This document shows positions 1 to 9,811 of a stretch of 64,000 nt of DNA, piece after piece (the first letter of the stretch is position 1; each line of letters opens with the position of its first letter). The notes beneath the pieces were generated by a model. That model saw only the letters and a list, made by a program, of their open reading frames with translations. It was not told the DNA's origin and did no database searches. Origin of the DNA: Inia geoffrensis (Eukaryota; Chordata; Mammalia; Artiodactyla; Iniidae). The DNA lies in the NCBI GenBank assembly GCA_036417435.1, contig CM070899.1, positions 150,116,237-150,180,236 of the forward strand, given 5' to 3'. Position numbers and translations under genes: made by a program.

Positions 1-32
1 GACGCTCGACCACTGCGCCACCAGGGAAGCCC
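1..32 (-). mobile_element. CHR-type SINE, 5' end only (cut by window edge)
   Basis: The tRNA-related head of the minus-strand SINE is visible, including the A-box region and the characteristic terminal ccaccagggaagccc. It is followed by the target duplication gaaacactgctcttt at 33-47. Confidence 0.85.
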
Positions 33-485
33 GAAACACTGCTCTTTGAGGCACCATAGAGGAGCCTAGACATAATCACAGAACATGAGGTAAGTCGGAA
101 AGCAAAAGGCATATATCCTATGATATCACTTATAGGCGTCATCTAACAACTGACAAAAATGAACATATTTCCACAGAGAAAGGCACTCACAGACTAAGAA
201 AACAAACTACGCTTATCTAAAAGGAAAGGTGGCGGAATGGATAAATTAAGATCAGGGTTATCAAAAGTATACAAATACATATTAAATATACATATCAAAA
301 AGACCGACCATATAGCAAGGGAGGTCTACAGAACACTCTGCAATAATTTACATGGGAAGTGGATTTGTACATGAATATATATACATACATAGTACAAATG
401 AACCAGACTGTGTACACCTAAGACAAAAAATATTCTAATCGTTACCCGGGTTAAAAAACGTTAAAACATCGAACAACAAGTAACG
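1..485. repeat. Tail of subunit D of the preceding unit (unit 0, Type 1)
   Basis: This is the 3' part of a D subunit: the end of a SINE (1-32), the right copy of its target duplication (33-47), then degraded L1 3' UTR-like sequence up to the start of subunit A. It matches 4665-5149 of the next unit almost base for base, so the array continues to the left of the window. Confidence 0.93.
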
Positions 486-598
486 GACATAATCTTATGT
501 GGGGTTTTCCTGGCACATTCCATCCTAATTTACAACCTGGGAACATGACTTCCAGAAAGGCTCTGCTGCTCTAGTCATCAGATTTGGGAATGGAGAAA

Positions 599-617
599 TG
601 CTGCCGCCTTGTGGCCA
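599..617 (-). promoter_or_regulatory. CTCF-like motif, subunit A
   Basis: The plus strand reads TGCTGCCGCCTTGTGGCCA and the motif strand (minus) reads TGGCCACAAGGCGGCAGCA. Compared with the commonly cited core CCGCGNGGNGGCAG it matches except at the third and fifth positions, where the broader matrix also tolerates A. It contains one CpG. The match was made by eye; no score was computed and binding is not shown. Confidence 0.6.
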
Positions 618-717
618 TTTCGCACAATAGCAGCTTTAAACTCAGTGCTAATGGTCACTAAATATTCACACTCATTGCTGGCCTGTAAATGACACCTGCC
701 CTCAAAAAAAATCCTGG

Positions 718-732
718 GGTCGAAAATCGACC
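718..732. repeat. Short perfect inverted repeat in subunit A
   Basis: GGTCGAAAATCGACC has 6-base arms with a 3-base centre. It lies about 100 bp after the CTCF-like site. Subunit C has the counterpart GGTCGTATATCGACC at 2684-2698 with 5-base arms. It could be a dimeric-protein site or chance; no known factor is assigned. Confidence 0.5.
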
Positions 733-834
733 AAAAAATTCAAAAGAGGGCAACCTTCCGAGAAGACAATTTCAAGAGGTTTACTGTACTCACAGTTTTT
801 TTTTTTCTGTTTATCACAGATATAAAAAGGTGTG

Positions 835-1262
835 GAAAAATGCTGAACAGAATTATTAAAGACATGCAAATCCCAATTACAAAAACCTATCAGCTCACAC
901 CAGTCAGAATGGCCGTGAGCAAAATTTCTGCAAAAAATAAATTCTGTAGGGGCTGTGGAGAAATGCATACCCGCGGTTCAAACAGGAACATGGTAAGAGC
1001 CAGTAATGGAAACACAAACAAGGTGCCTTGAAAAGGTAAATATTGAGCTACCATTCAATCAGGCATACCCACTTCAGGGCCTATCGCCTCAGAGGATGAA
1101 AATGAAAAAGCCACAGGATAGCAATCCTGCACTCCAGCTATATTTACCATATCCAAGCTTTGGAAGCAAAGAAAATGTCCATCAACAGGGGAATGCACAA
1201 GGAAGAAGTGGTCCATGTACACAATGGCATATGGCTCCAATACCAAATATAAATTCAAATTA
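835..1262 (+). mobile_element. L1 3'-end fragment in subunit A (ORF2-derived, internally deleted)
   Basis: I recognise the order of short blocks typical of the end of mammalian L1 ORF2: an 'atgcaaat' block (864-871), 'ctcacaccagtcagaatggcc' (nearly intact), 'aaataaattctg..ggctgtggaga', and 'atgtccatcaacag..gaatg'. Frames are broken and it cannot encode an active protein. The 3' UTR part is missing. Boundaries are approximate. Confidence 0.75.
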
Positions 1263-1395
1263 AAAAACAAACATAAGTAAGGAGACATCAGCATTGGGTG
1301 GATTATCCGGGCACATTCCACTCTAATTTATAACCAAGGAACACCACTGGCAAGAAGGTCTGTCTCCCTTGTTACCAGAGTGGGGAAAGCAGAAA

Positions 1396-1414
1396 TGCTG
1401 CCGCCCTCTGGCCG
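1396..1414 (-). promoter_or_regulatory. CTCF-like motif, subunit B
   Basis: The motif strand reads CGGCCAGAGGGCGGCAGCA. The central CCAGAGGGCGGCAG is among the best matches in the unit to the CTCF core. Same orientation as in A, C and D. One CpG lies in the core and a second at the outer edge. Predicted by eye only. Confidence 0.65.
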
Positions 1415-1591
1415 TTACCTGCAACAGCAGCCTTAAGACCTGAGCTAAGGGTCACTTTATGTGCACAAGTACTGGAGGACTGTAAATGAACCTGCCCTCA
1501 AAATGTCTTGAGGGAGGTAATGCCCAAAATATTACAAATTGCAGCACATACTTCAGGAAAACGACATGAAGAGGTAAGCTGCACCCACAGA

Positions 1592-2440
1592 TTGAGGAAA
1601 AAACGGACATGCCTGAAAACTCAATTTCAAGGGGTTAGGAGACCCATGCAAATCCAACCACAAAGAGGTATCAGCTCACACCAGGCAGAATAAACATCAG
1701 AAAAAAACACAAACAGTAAATGCTGAAGGGGTTGTGGAGAAGGGCATACCCTCAACTTTAAGTGGGACGTAACCTGGTAAGAGCCACAAATGAGAACAGA
1801 ATGGACGTGCCGTTACAAGGTGAACATTGAGCTACCATATGATCCAGCAGGTCCACTCCTGGGCCTATAAGCTAAGAAGACAGATTTGGAAAGACACAGG
1901 CAGGCAAATCTGCATTGCAACTCTATTACAGTAGGCAAGACATGAAAGCAACCAAAACGTCCATCAACACATGAGTGGACAAAGAAGAACTGGTATATGT
2001 ACACACGGATATTAGCCAAGGAAAAAATGACACAATTCCATTTGCAGCACCATAGATGAGTCTAGGCGTAATCACGCAACTTATAGTTAGTCAGAAAGAG
2101 AAAGACACATATCCTAGGATATCACTTATCGGTGTTACCTAAAAATTGATACCAGTGAAGAGATTTCCACAGAGAAAGGCAATCACAGATTCATTAAACA
2201 AACTTATGGTTCACCAATGGAAAGGTGTGAGAGTTGGATACTTTAGGCTATTGTGGTTAAGACACATATACAAACACAGGTGAAGTATATAATCACCAAA
2301 GACCATGGGAAAAGGATGCCAGGAAGAATAGACACATGGATATGTGTAAAAGAACCACAGCTTGCACACGTACAACAAGCATAACATTGTAATCAAACTT
2401 GCTGTGATAAAAAAATAAAAATTAAATTAATAAAACGAAC
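1592..2440 (+). mobile_element. L1 3'-end fragment in subunit B (ORF2 end plus 3' UTR)
   Basis: L1-like blocks occur in the expected order: 'atgcaaatcca' (1646), 'tcagctcacaccaggcagaa', 'agtaaatgctgaaggggttgtggaga', 'gagctaccatatgatccagca', 'cactcctgggcctata', 'aaaacgtccatcaacacatgagtgga', 'agttagtcagaaagagaaa'. These are followed by a 3' UTR-like end with AATAAA. Multiple stops and small deletions show it is inactive. Start is approximate. Confidence 0.82.
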
Positions 2441-2564
2441 AACAAGCAGTGAGACATAAACTTAAGGCACTGTTTCCTGGCATCTTCCATTCCAATTTAC
2501 AGCCTACAACACGATTTCCATGGAGACTCTGTTGCCCTAGTAAACAGATTTTATAAAGGAGAAC

Positions 2565-2583
2565 TGCTGCCACATTGTGGCCG
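2565..2583 (-). promoter_or_regulatory. CTCF-like motif, subunit C (weakest of four)
   Basis: The motif strand reads CGGCCACAATGTGGCAGCA. The GGCAGCA end and CCAC start are kept, but the middle has T where the motif usually has G, and the CpG inside the core is lost. I regard it as a weaker candidate than A, B or D. Confidence 0.4.
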
Positions 2584-2683
2584 TTTCACACAACAGCAGC
2601 TTTAAACCCAGGGCTAATGGTCAGTTGATACTCAAAATAATTACAGGCCTGTAAATGACAACTGCCCTGAAAACAAATCCTGG

Positions 2684-2698
2684 GGTCGTATATCGACC
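2684..2698. repeat. Short inverted repeat in subunit C
   Basis: GGTCGTATATCGACC: arms GGTCG/CGACC around TATAT. It is the positional counterpart of the A-subunit palindrome and keeps the pairing arms although the centre differs. Confidence 0.45.
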
Positions 2699-2804
2699 AA
2701 AAAATTCAAGAGACATCCACAACTCAAAACGACAATTTCAAGAGGTCATTAATCACACACTTGTCTTCTCTTACTTTTTCTTTCTTTTTTTTTTTTGGTA
2801 AAAC

Positions 2805-3690
2805 AAATGGGAATGGGAAAATGCTTAACATCAGGAATTAATGAAGTCATGCAAATCCAATCTACAAAAACGTTCACCTCACAACCGTCAGAATGATCAT
2901 CATGCAAAAACGTGTATAAAGAATAAATGCTGAAGGGGTTTTAGAGAACGGCGTACCCTCTTGCTGCTGTTGGGATGTAACCTGGTAACAGCCAGTATTG
3001 AGAACAGAATGGAGGTGCATTGCAAGGTAAAAATTGAGCTACCATATGATCTGGTAGGCCCACTGTTGGGCCTATCTCCTGAATAGACTAGAATCAAAAA
3101 GGCACAGGCTGGCAATCCTGCACTCCAGCATCATGTACCATAGCCAAGAATTGGAAAAAACCAAAATGTCCATCAACAGATAAATGCACCAAAAAGAAGT
3201 GGTCCATGTACACAATGGAATATTAGCCAAGGAAAAGAATGAAACATTGCCGTTGGCACCACCATAGAAGGATCTAGAAATAATCAGCCCACTTGATCTA
3301 AGAAAGAACCCAAAAGACAGACATCCTATGACATCAGTTATAGGGGTTATCTAAATATTGAACCCATGAAATTATTTCCAAGAGAAGGACACACATGGAT
3401 TTAGAACACAAAAAATATATTTAACCACATGGAATGGTGTAAGGAACATATGAATTAGGATACGGGGGTTAGCAGACATGTACTAATACTTATGAAATAT
3501 ATAATCACAAAATACCTATGGAATACCAAGAGAGGCCTACTCCACACTCTGTAATGACCTACACGGGAAAGGATCCAAAGATGAATAGATCGATGCCTAG
3601 ATATAATGAACCAGATTCTGTACACCTAGAACACACACAATACTTTTATCAAATTTGCTCTGATAGTAAATAAAAATTAAATTTAAAACA
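2805..3690 (+). mobile_element. L1 3'-end fragment in subunit C
   Basis: L1-like order: 'aaaatgcttaacatcaggaa' and 'atgcaaatcca' (2849), 'gagctaccatatgatctggta', 'tccatcaacagataaatgca', 'gtacacaatggaatattagcc', then a 3' UTR-like stretch ending 'ctgtacacctagaacacacac' and an A-rich tail. This closely follows the canonical L1 end (acacctgaaactaacacaat type). Non-coding relic. Confidence 0.82.
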
Positions 3691-3816
3691 CAAGAAGTAA
3701 GGAGGTTTAAGCTCTTGGGGGTTTGCCCTGGCACATTTCTCTCGAATTTTAAGCCTGCTAACACAATTTCCAGGAAGGCTCTCTTGCCCCAAAACCCAGA
3801 TTTGGAAATGTAGGAA

Positions 3817-3835
3817 TGCTGCCGCCTTGTGGCCG
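3817..3835 (-). promoter_or_regulatory. CTCF-like motif, subunit D
   Basis: The motif strand reads CGGCCACAAGGCGGCAGCA, the same as A except for the first base. It is kept in every unit except unit 5, where two bases have changed, and it is retained at the edge of the deletion in the short units. Confidence 0.6.
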
Positions 3836-4338
3836 TTTCCCACTAAAGCGGCTTTAAACCCACAGCTAACAGTCACTGAACACTCACAAGGACTGAGGGC
3901 AGTAAAGGACACGTGACCTCAAAAAATGTCCTGGGCTGGGAATGGCCAAAAAAATTAAACACAGGCAAAGGTTTCAAGGAGATAGTATGAAGAGGCAAGT
4001 TTTACTCACTCTTTTTCCAAAAAAGAAAAATGGATAACAGCTCAACATCAGGAATTATTAGACTCATGCAAATGTAATTTACAAAAAGGATTCAACTCAC
4101 ACAAGTCAACTACCATCAGCAAAAAGTCAACAAACAATAAATGCCGAAGGGGTTTTAGAGAACTGCGTACCCTCTAACTGCTGGTGAGATGTAAAGTGGT
4201 AACAGCCCATAATGAGAACAGAAAGGAGTTGCATTTAAAAGTAAAAATTGAGCCAGCATTCCATCCAGCAGGGCCACCGCTGAGCCTCTCACCTGAGAAG
4301 ACCAGAGTCGAGAAGACCCAGGCTGCAACAGCTGCACT

Positions 4339-4350
4339 GCAGCCATTTTC
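4339..4350 (-). promoter_or_regulatory. YY1-like site in subunit D
   Basis: The minus strand reads GAAAATGGCTGC, close to the YY1 consensus AANATGGCGGC with one core-flank mismatch. It lies about 520 bp from the D CTCF-like site. The base context differs from ordinary L1 at this point, but chance is quite possible. Confidence 0.3.
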
Positions 4351-4466
4351 ACAATAGCCAAGACACGGAAGCAAGCAAAACGTCCATCAACACATGAATG
4401 GATAAAGAAGTGGTCTATGTACACAAAGGCATATTAACAATGGAAAACAATGAAACACTGCTCTTT

Positions 4467-4696
4467 TATTTTTATTTTTTTATTTTTTTTATTTTTATTT
4501 TTTAGCGGTACGCGGGCCTCTCACTGCTGTGGCCTCTCCCGCTGCGGAGCACAGGCTCCGGACGCTCAGGCTCAGTGGCCATGACTCACGGGCACAGCCG
4601 CTCCGCGGCATGTGGGATCCTCCCGGACCGGGGCACGAACCCGTGTCCCCTGCATCGGCAGGCAGACGCTCGACCACTGCGCCACCAGGGAAGCCC
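4467..4696 (-). mobile_element. CHR-type tRNA-derived SINE, unit 1 (230 bp)
   Basis: On the minus strand the element starts GGGCTTCCCTGGTGGCGCAG. It has an A box (TGGCGCAGTGG, plus-strand 4674-4684) and a B box (GGTTCGTGCCC, about 4631-4641), and ends in an A-rich tail seen here as T-rich 4467-4502. A 15-base target duplication gaaacactgctcttt flanks it at 4452-4466 and 4697-4711. The sequence matches my knowledge of cetacean CHR-2-like SINEs. Both RNA polymerase III boxes look intact. Confidence 0.9.
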
Positions 4697-5149
4697 GAAA
4701 CACTGCTCTTTGAGGCACCATAGAGGAGCCTAGACATAATCACAGAACATGAGGTAAGTCGGAAAGCAAAAGGCATATATCCTATGATATCACTTATAGG
4801 CGTCATCTAACAACTGACAAAAATGAACATATTTCCACAGAGAAAGGCACTCACAGACTAAGAAAACAAACTACGCTTATCTAAAAGGAAAGGTGGCGGA
4901 ATGGATAAATTAAGATCAGGGTTATCAAAAGTATACAAATACATATTAAATATACATATCAAAAAGACCGACCATATAGCAAGGGAGGTCTACAGAACAC
5001 TCTGCAATAATTTACATGGGAAGTGGATTTGTACATGAATATATATACATACATAGTACAAATGAACCAGACTGTGTACACCTAAGACAAAAAATATTCT
5101 AATCGTTACCCGGGTTAAAAAACGTTAAAACATCGAACAACAAGTAAGG

Positions 5150-8100
5150 GACATAATCTTATGTGGGGTTTTCCTGGCACATTCCATTCTAATTTACAAC
5201 CTGGGAACATGACTTCCAGAAAGGCTCTGCTGCTCTAGTCATCAGATTTGGGAATGGAGAAATGCTGCCGCCTTGTGGCCATTTCGCACAATAGCACCTT
5301 TAAACTCAGTGCTAATGGTCACTAAATATTCACACTCATTGCTGGCCTGTAAATGACACCTGCCCTCAAAAAAAATCCTGGGGTCGAAAATCGACCAAAA
5401 AATTCAAAAGAGGGCAACCTTCCGAGAAGACAATTTCAAGAGGTTTACTGTACTCACAGTTTTTTTTTCTCTTTATCACAGATATAAAAAGGTGTGGAAA
5501 AATGCTGAACAGAATTATTAAAGACATGCAAATCCCAATTACAAAAACCTATCAGCTCACACCAGTCAGAATGGCCGTGAGCAAAATTTCTGCAAAAAAT
5601 AAATTCTGTAGGGGCTGTGGAGAAATGCATACCCGCGGTTCAAACAGGAACATGGTAAGAGCCAGTAATGGAAACACAAACAAGGTGCCTTGAAAAGGTA
5701 AATATTGAGCTACCATTCAATCAGGCATACCCACTTCAGGGCCTATCGCCTCAGAGGATGAAAATGAAAAAGCCACAGGATAGCAATCCTGCACTCCAGC
5801 TATATTTACCATATCCAAGCTTTGGAAGCAAAGAAAATGTCCATCAACAGGGGAATGCACAAGGAAGAAGTGGTCCATGTACACAATGGCATATGGCTCC
5901 AATACCAAATATAAATTCAAATTAAAAAACAAACATAAGTAAGGAGACATCAGCATTGGGTGGATTATCCGGGCACATTCCACTCTAATTTATAACCAAG
6001 GAACACCACTGGCAAGAAGGTCTGTCTCCCTTGTTACCAGAGTGGGGAAAGCAGAAATGCTGCCGCCCTCTGGCCGTTACCTGCAACAGCAGCCTTAAGA
6101 CCTGAGCTAAGGGTCACTTTATGTGCACAAGTACTGGAGGACTGTAAATGAACCTGCCCTCAAAATGTCTTGAGGGAGGTAATGCCCAAAATATTACAAA
6201 TTGCAGCACATACTTCAGGAAAACGACATGAAGAGGTAAGCTGCACCCACAGATTGAGGAAAAAACGGACATGCCTGAAAACTCAATTTCAAGGGGTTAG
6301 GAGACCCATGCAAATCCAACCACAAAGAGGTATCAGCTCACACCAGGCAGAATAAACATCAGAAAAAAACACAAACAGTAAATGCTGAAGGGGTTGTGGA
6401 GAAGGGCATACCCTCAACTTTAAGTGGGACGTAACCTGGTAAGAGCCACAAATGAGAACAGAATGGACGTGCCGTTACAAGGTGAACATTGAGCTACCAT
6501 ATGATCCAGCAGGTCCACTCCTGGGCCTATAAGCTAAGAAGACAGATTTGGAAAGACACAGGCAGGCAAATCTGCATTGCAACTCTATTACAGTAGGCAA
6601 GACATGAAAGCAACCAAAACGTCCATCAACACATGAGTGGACAAAGAAGAACTGGTATATGTACACACGGATATTAGCCAAGGAAAAAATGACACAATTC
6701 CATTTGCAGCACCATAGATGAGTCTAGGCGTAATCACGCAACTTATAGTTAGTCAGAAAGAGAAAGACACATATCCTAGGATATCACTTATCGGTGTTAC
6801 CTAAAAATTGATACCAGTGAAGAGATTTCCACAGAGAAAGGCAATCACAGATTCATTAAACAAACTTATGGTTCACCAATGGAAAGGTGTGAGAGTTGGA
6901 TACTTTAGGCTATTGTGGTTAAGACACATATACAAACACAGGTGAAGTATATAATCACCAAAGACCATGGGAAAAGGATGCCAGGAAGAATAGACACATG
7001 GATATGTGTAAAAGAACCACAGCTTGCACACGTACAACAAGCATAACATTGTAATCAAACTTGCTGTGATAAAAAAATAAAAATTAAATTAATAAAACGA
7101 ACAACAAGCAGTGAGACATAAACTTAAGGCACTGTTTCCTGGCATCTTCCATTCCAATTTACAGCCTACAACACGATTTCCATGGAGACTCTGTTGCCCT
7201 AGTAAACAGATTTTATAAAGGAGAACTGCTGCCACATTGTGGCCGTTTCACACAACAGCAGCTTTAAACCCAGGGCTAATGGTCAGTTGATACTCAAAAT
7301 AATTACAGGCCTGTAAATGACAACTGCCCTGAAAACAAATCCTGGGGTCGTATATCGACCAAAAAATTCAAGAGACATCCACAACTCAAAACGACAATTT
7401 CAAGAGGTCATTAATCACACACTTGTCTTCTCTTACTTTTTCTTTCTTTTTTTTTTTTGGTAAAACAAATGGGAATGGGAAAATGCTTAACATCAGGAAT
7501 TAATGAAGTCATGCAAATCCAATCTACAAAAACGTTCACCTCACAACCGTCAGAATGATCATCATGCAAAAACGTGTATAAAGAATAAATGCTGAAGGGG
7601 TTTTAGAGAACGGCGTACCCTCTTGCTGCTGTTGGGATGTAACCTGGTAACAGCCAGTATTGAGAACAGAATGGAGGTGCATTGCAAGGTAAAAATTGAG
7701 CTACCATATGATCTGGTAGGCCCACTGTTGGGCCTATCTCCTGAATAGACTAGAATCAAAAAGGCACAGGCTGGCAATCCTGCACTCCAGCATCATGTAC
7801 CATAGCCAAGAATTGGAAAAAACCAAAATGTCCATCAACAGATAAATGCACCAAAAAGAAGTGGTCCATGTACACAATGGAATATTAGCCAAGGAAAAGA
7901 ATGAAACATTGCCGTTGGCACCACCATAGAAGGATCTAGAAATAATCAGCCCACTTGATCTAAGAAAGAACCCAAAAGACAGACATCCTATGACATCAGT
8001 TATAGGGGTTATCTAAATATTGAACCCATGAAATTATTTCCAAGAGAAGGACACACATGGATTTAGAACACAAAAAATATATTTAACCACATGGAATGGT

Positions 8101-9811
8101 GTAAGGAACATATGAATTAGGATACGGGGGTTAGCAGACATGTACTAATACTTATGAAATATATAATCACAAAATACCTATGGAATACCAAGAGAGGCCT
8201 ACTCCACACTCTGTAATGACCTACACGGGAAAGGATCCAAAGATGAATAGATCGATGCCTAGATATAATGAACCAGATTCTGTACACCTAGAACACACAC
8301 AATACTTTTATCAAATTTGCTCTGATAGTAAATAAAAATTAAATTTAAAACACAAGAAGTAAGGAGGTTTAAGCTCTTGGGGGTTTGCCCTGGCACATTT
8401 CTCTCGAATTTTAAGCCTGCTAACACAATTTCCAGGAAGGCTCTCTTGCCCCAAAACCCAGATTTGGAAATGTAGGAATGCTGCCGCCTTGTGGCCGTTT
8501 CCCACTAAAGCGGCTTTAAACCCACAGCTAACAGTCACTGAACACTCACAAGGACTGAGGGCAGTAAAGGACACGTGACCTCAAAAAATGTCCTGGGCTG
8601 GGAATGGCCAAAAAAATTAAACACAGGCAAAGGTTTCAAGGAGATAGTATGAAGAGGCAAGTTTTACTCACTCTTTTTCCAAAAAAGAAAAATGGATAAC
8701 AGCTCAACATCAGGAATTATTAGACTCATGCAAATGTAATTTACAAAAAGGATTCAACTCACACAAGTCAACTACCATCAGCAAAAAGTCAACAAACAAT
8801 AAATGCCGAAGGGGTTTTAGAGAACTGCGTACCCTCTAACTGCTGGTGAGATGTAAAGTGGTAACAGCCCATAATGAGAACAGAAAGGAGTTGCATTTAA
8901 AAGTAAAAATTGAGCCAGCATTCCATCCAGCAGGGCCACCGCTGAGCCTCTCACCTGAGAAGACCAGAGTCGAGAAGACCCAGGCTGCAACAGCTGCACT
9001 GCAGCCATTTTCACAATAGCCAAGACACGGAAGCAAGCAAAACGTCCATCAACACATGAATGGATAAAGAAGTGGTCTATGTACACAAAGGCATATTAAC
9101 AATGGAAAACAATGAAACACTGCTCTTTTATTTTTATTTTTTTATTTTTTTTATTTTTATTTTTTAGCGGTACGCGGGCCTCTCACTGCTGTGGCCTCTC
9201 CCGCTGCGGAGCACAGGCTCCGGACGCTCAGGCTCAGTGGCCATGACTCACGGGCACAGCCGCTCCGCGGCATGTGGGATCCTCCCGGACCGGGGCACGA
9301 ACCCGTGTCCCCTGCATCGGCAGGCAGACGCTCGACCACTGCGCCACCAGGGAAGCCCGAAACACTGCTCTTTGAGGCACCATAGAGGAGCCTAGACATA
9401 ATCACAGAACATGAGGTAAGTCGGAAAGCAAAAGGCATATATCCTATGATATCACTTATAGGCGTCATCTAACAACTGACAAAAATGAACATATTTCCAC
9501 AGAGAAAGGCACTCACAGACTAAGAAAACAAACTACGCTTATCTAAAAGGAAAGGTGGCGGAATGGATAAATTAAGATCAGGGTTATCAAAAGTATACAA
9601 ATACATATTAAATATACATATCAAAAAGACCGACCATATAGCAAGGGAGGTCTACAGAACACTCTGCAATAATTTACATGGGAAGTGGATTTGTACATGA
9701 ATATATATACATACATAGTACAAATGAACCAGACTGTGTACACCTAAGACAAAAAATATTCTAATCGTTACCCGGGTTAAAAAACGTTAAAACATCGAAC
9801 AACAAGTAAGG
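5150..9811. repeat. Unit 2, Type 1
   Basis: A 5150-5945, B 5946-7114, C 7115-8365, D 8366-9811. CTCF-like sites begin at 5263, 6058, 7227 and 8479. Differs from unit 1 by few bases, mainly a poly-T two bases shorter near 5460 and 'tctc' where unit 1 has 'tctg'. Confidence 0.92.
9129..9358 (-). mobile_element. CHR-type SINE, unit 2
   Basis: 230 bp, identical in layout to the unit 1 copy. Target duplications at 9114-9128 and 9359-9373 are the same 15 bases, so this copy came from repeat amplification and not from a new insertion. Confidence 0.9.

Larger units (their letters stand above)
486..1283. repeat. Subunit A (exemplar, unit 1)
   Basis: About 798 bp. Roughly 350 bp of non-L1 sequence carries the CTCF-like site at +113 and the inverted repeat GGTCGA-AAA-TCGACC at 718-732. 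After a variable poly-T run come about 430 bp of L1 ORF2-derived sequence. A is about 380 bp shorter than the other subunits because its L1 part stops soon after the segment corresponding to 'acacaatggcatat' and jumps to an A-rich end, so most of the L1 3' UTR portion has been lost. Confidence 0.85.
1284..2452. repeat. Subunit B (exemplar, unit 1)
   Basis: 1,169 bp. The non-L1 part carries the CTCF-like site at +112. From about 1592 onward it is L1-derived and ends in an A-rich tail with AATAAA at 2414-2419 and 2429-2434, as in an L1 3' terminus. B is the only subunit present in every unit seen and has a constant length between units. Confidence 0.85.
2453..3703. repeat. Subunit C (exemplar, unit 1)
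   Basis: About 1,251 bp. It carries a CTCF-like site at +112, a 14-base palindrome TTACAGGCCTGTAA at 2641-2654, and the inverted repeat at 2684-2698. After a pyrimidine/poly-T tract (about 2764-2796) it becomes L1-derived, ending with AATAAA at 3669-3674. Subunit C is nearly absent from the Type 3 units. Confidence 0.85.
4013..5135 (+). mobile_element. L1 3'-end fragment in subunit D (split by SINE)
   Basis: Starts near 'tttttccaaaaaagaaaaat', followed by 'cagctcaacatcaggaattattaga', 'atgcaaat' (4066-4073), 'gtcaacaaacaataaatgc', 'agccattttcacaatagcca', 'acatgaatggataaagaagtgg' and 'gtacacaaaggcatatt', all typical of L1 ORF2's end. The L1 part resumes after the SINE (4712 onward) with 'gaacatgaggtaagtcggaaag' and ends near 'gtgtacacctaagac'. 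Inactive relic. Confidence 0.82.
486..5149. repeat. Unit 1, Type 1 (A-B-C-D with SINE)
   Basis: This is the reference unit. Subunit A is 486-1283, B 1284-2452, C 2453-3703 and D 3704-5149. Starts are set at the homologous bases that follow the A-rich end of the preceding L1 remnant. CTCF-like 19-mers lie at 599-617 (A), 1396-1414 (B), 2565-2583 (C) and 3817-3835 (D). Together with units 8, 12 and 13 it has 'atagcagc' just after the A motif, where most other units have 'atagcacc'. Confidence 0.92.
3704..5149. repeat. Subunit D (exemplar, unit 1, with SINE)
   Basis: About 1,200 bp without the SINE and its duplicated target. It carries a CTCF-like site at +113, L1-derived sequence from about 4013, a YY1-like GCAGCCATTTT at 4339-4349, and the SINE insertion at 4467-4696. 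The L1 3' end here no longer has a clear AATAAA. Confidence 0.85.

Noticed and set aside
2414..2434. AATAAA polyadenylation signals at the ends of B and C
   Set aside because: These are expected remnants of L1 3' ends; there is no evidence of a transcription unit that uses them.
2641..2654. 14-base palindrome TTACAGGCCTGTAA in subunit C
   Set aside because: It is found only in C and not in A, B or D, so there is no cross-subunit support for a function. Noted within the C entry only.
4631..4684. tRNA gene suggested by the A and B boxes
   Set aside because: The boxes belong to the SINE head; the sequence does not fold as a full cloverleaf with an acceptor stem by eye, and an A-rich SINE tail follows.
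4495..4806. 103-codon minus-strand frame recurring with the unit
   Set aside because: It lies mostly within the tRNA-derived SINE and its flank, which is non-coding.
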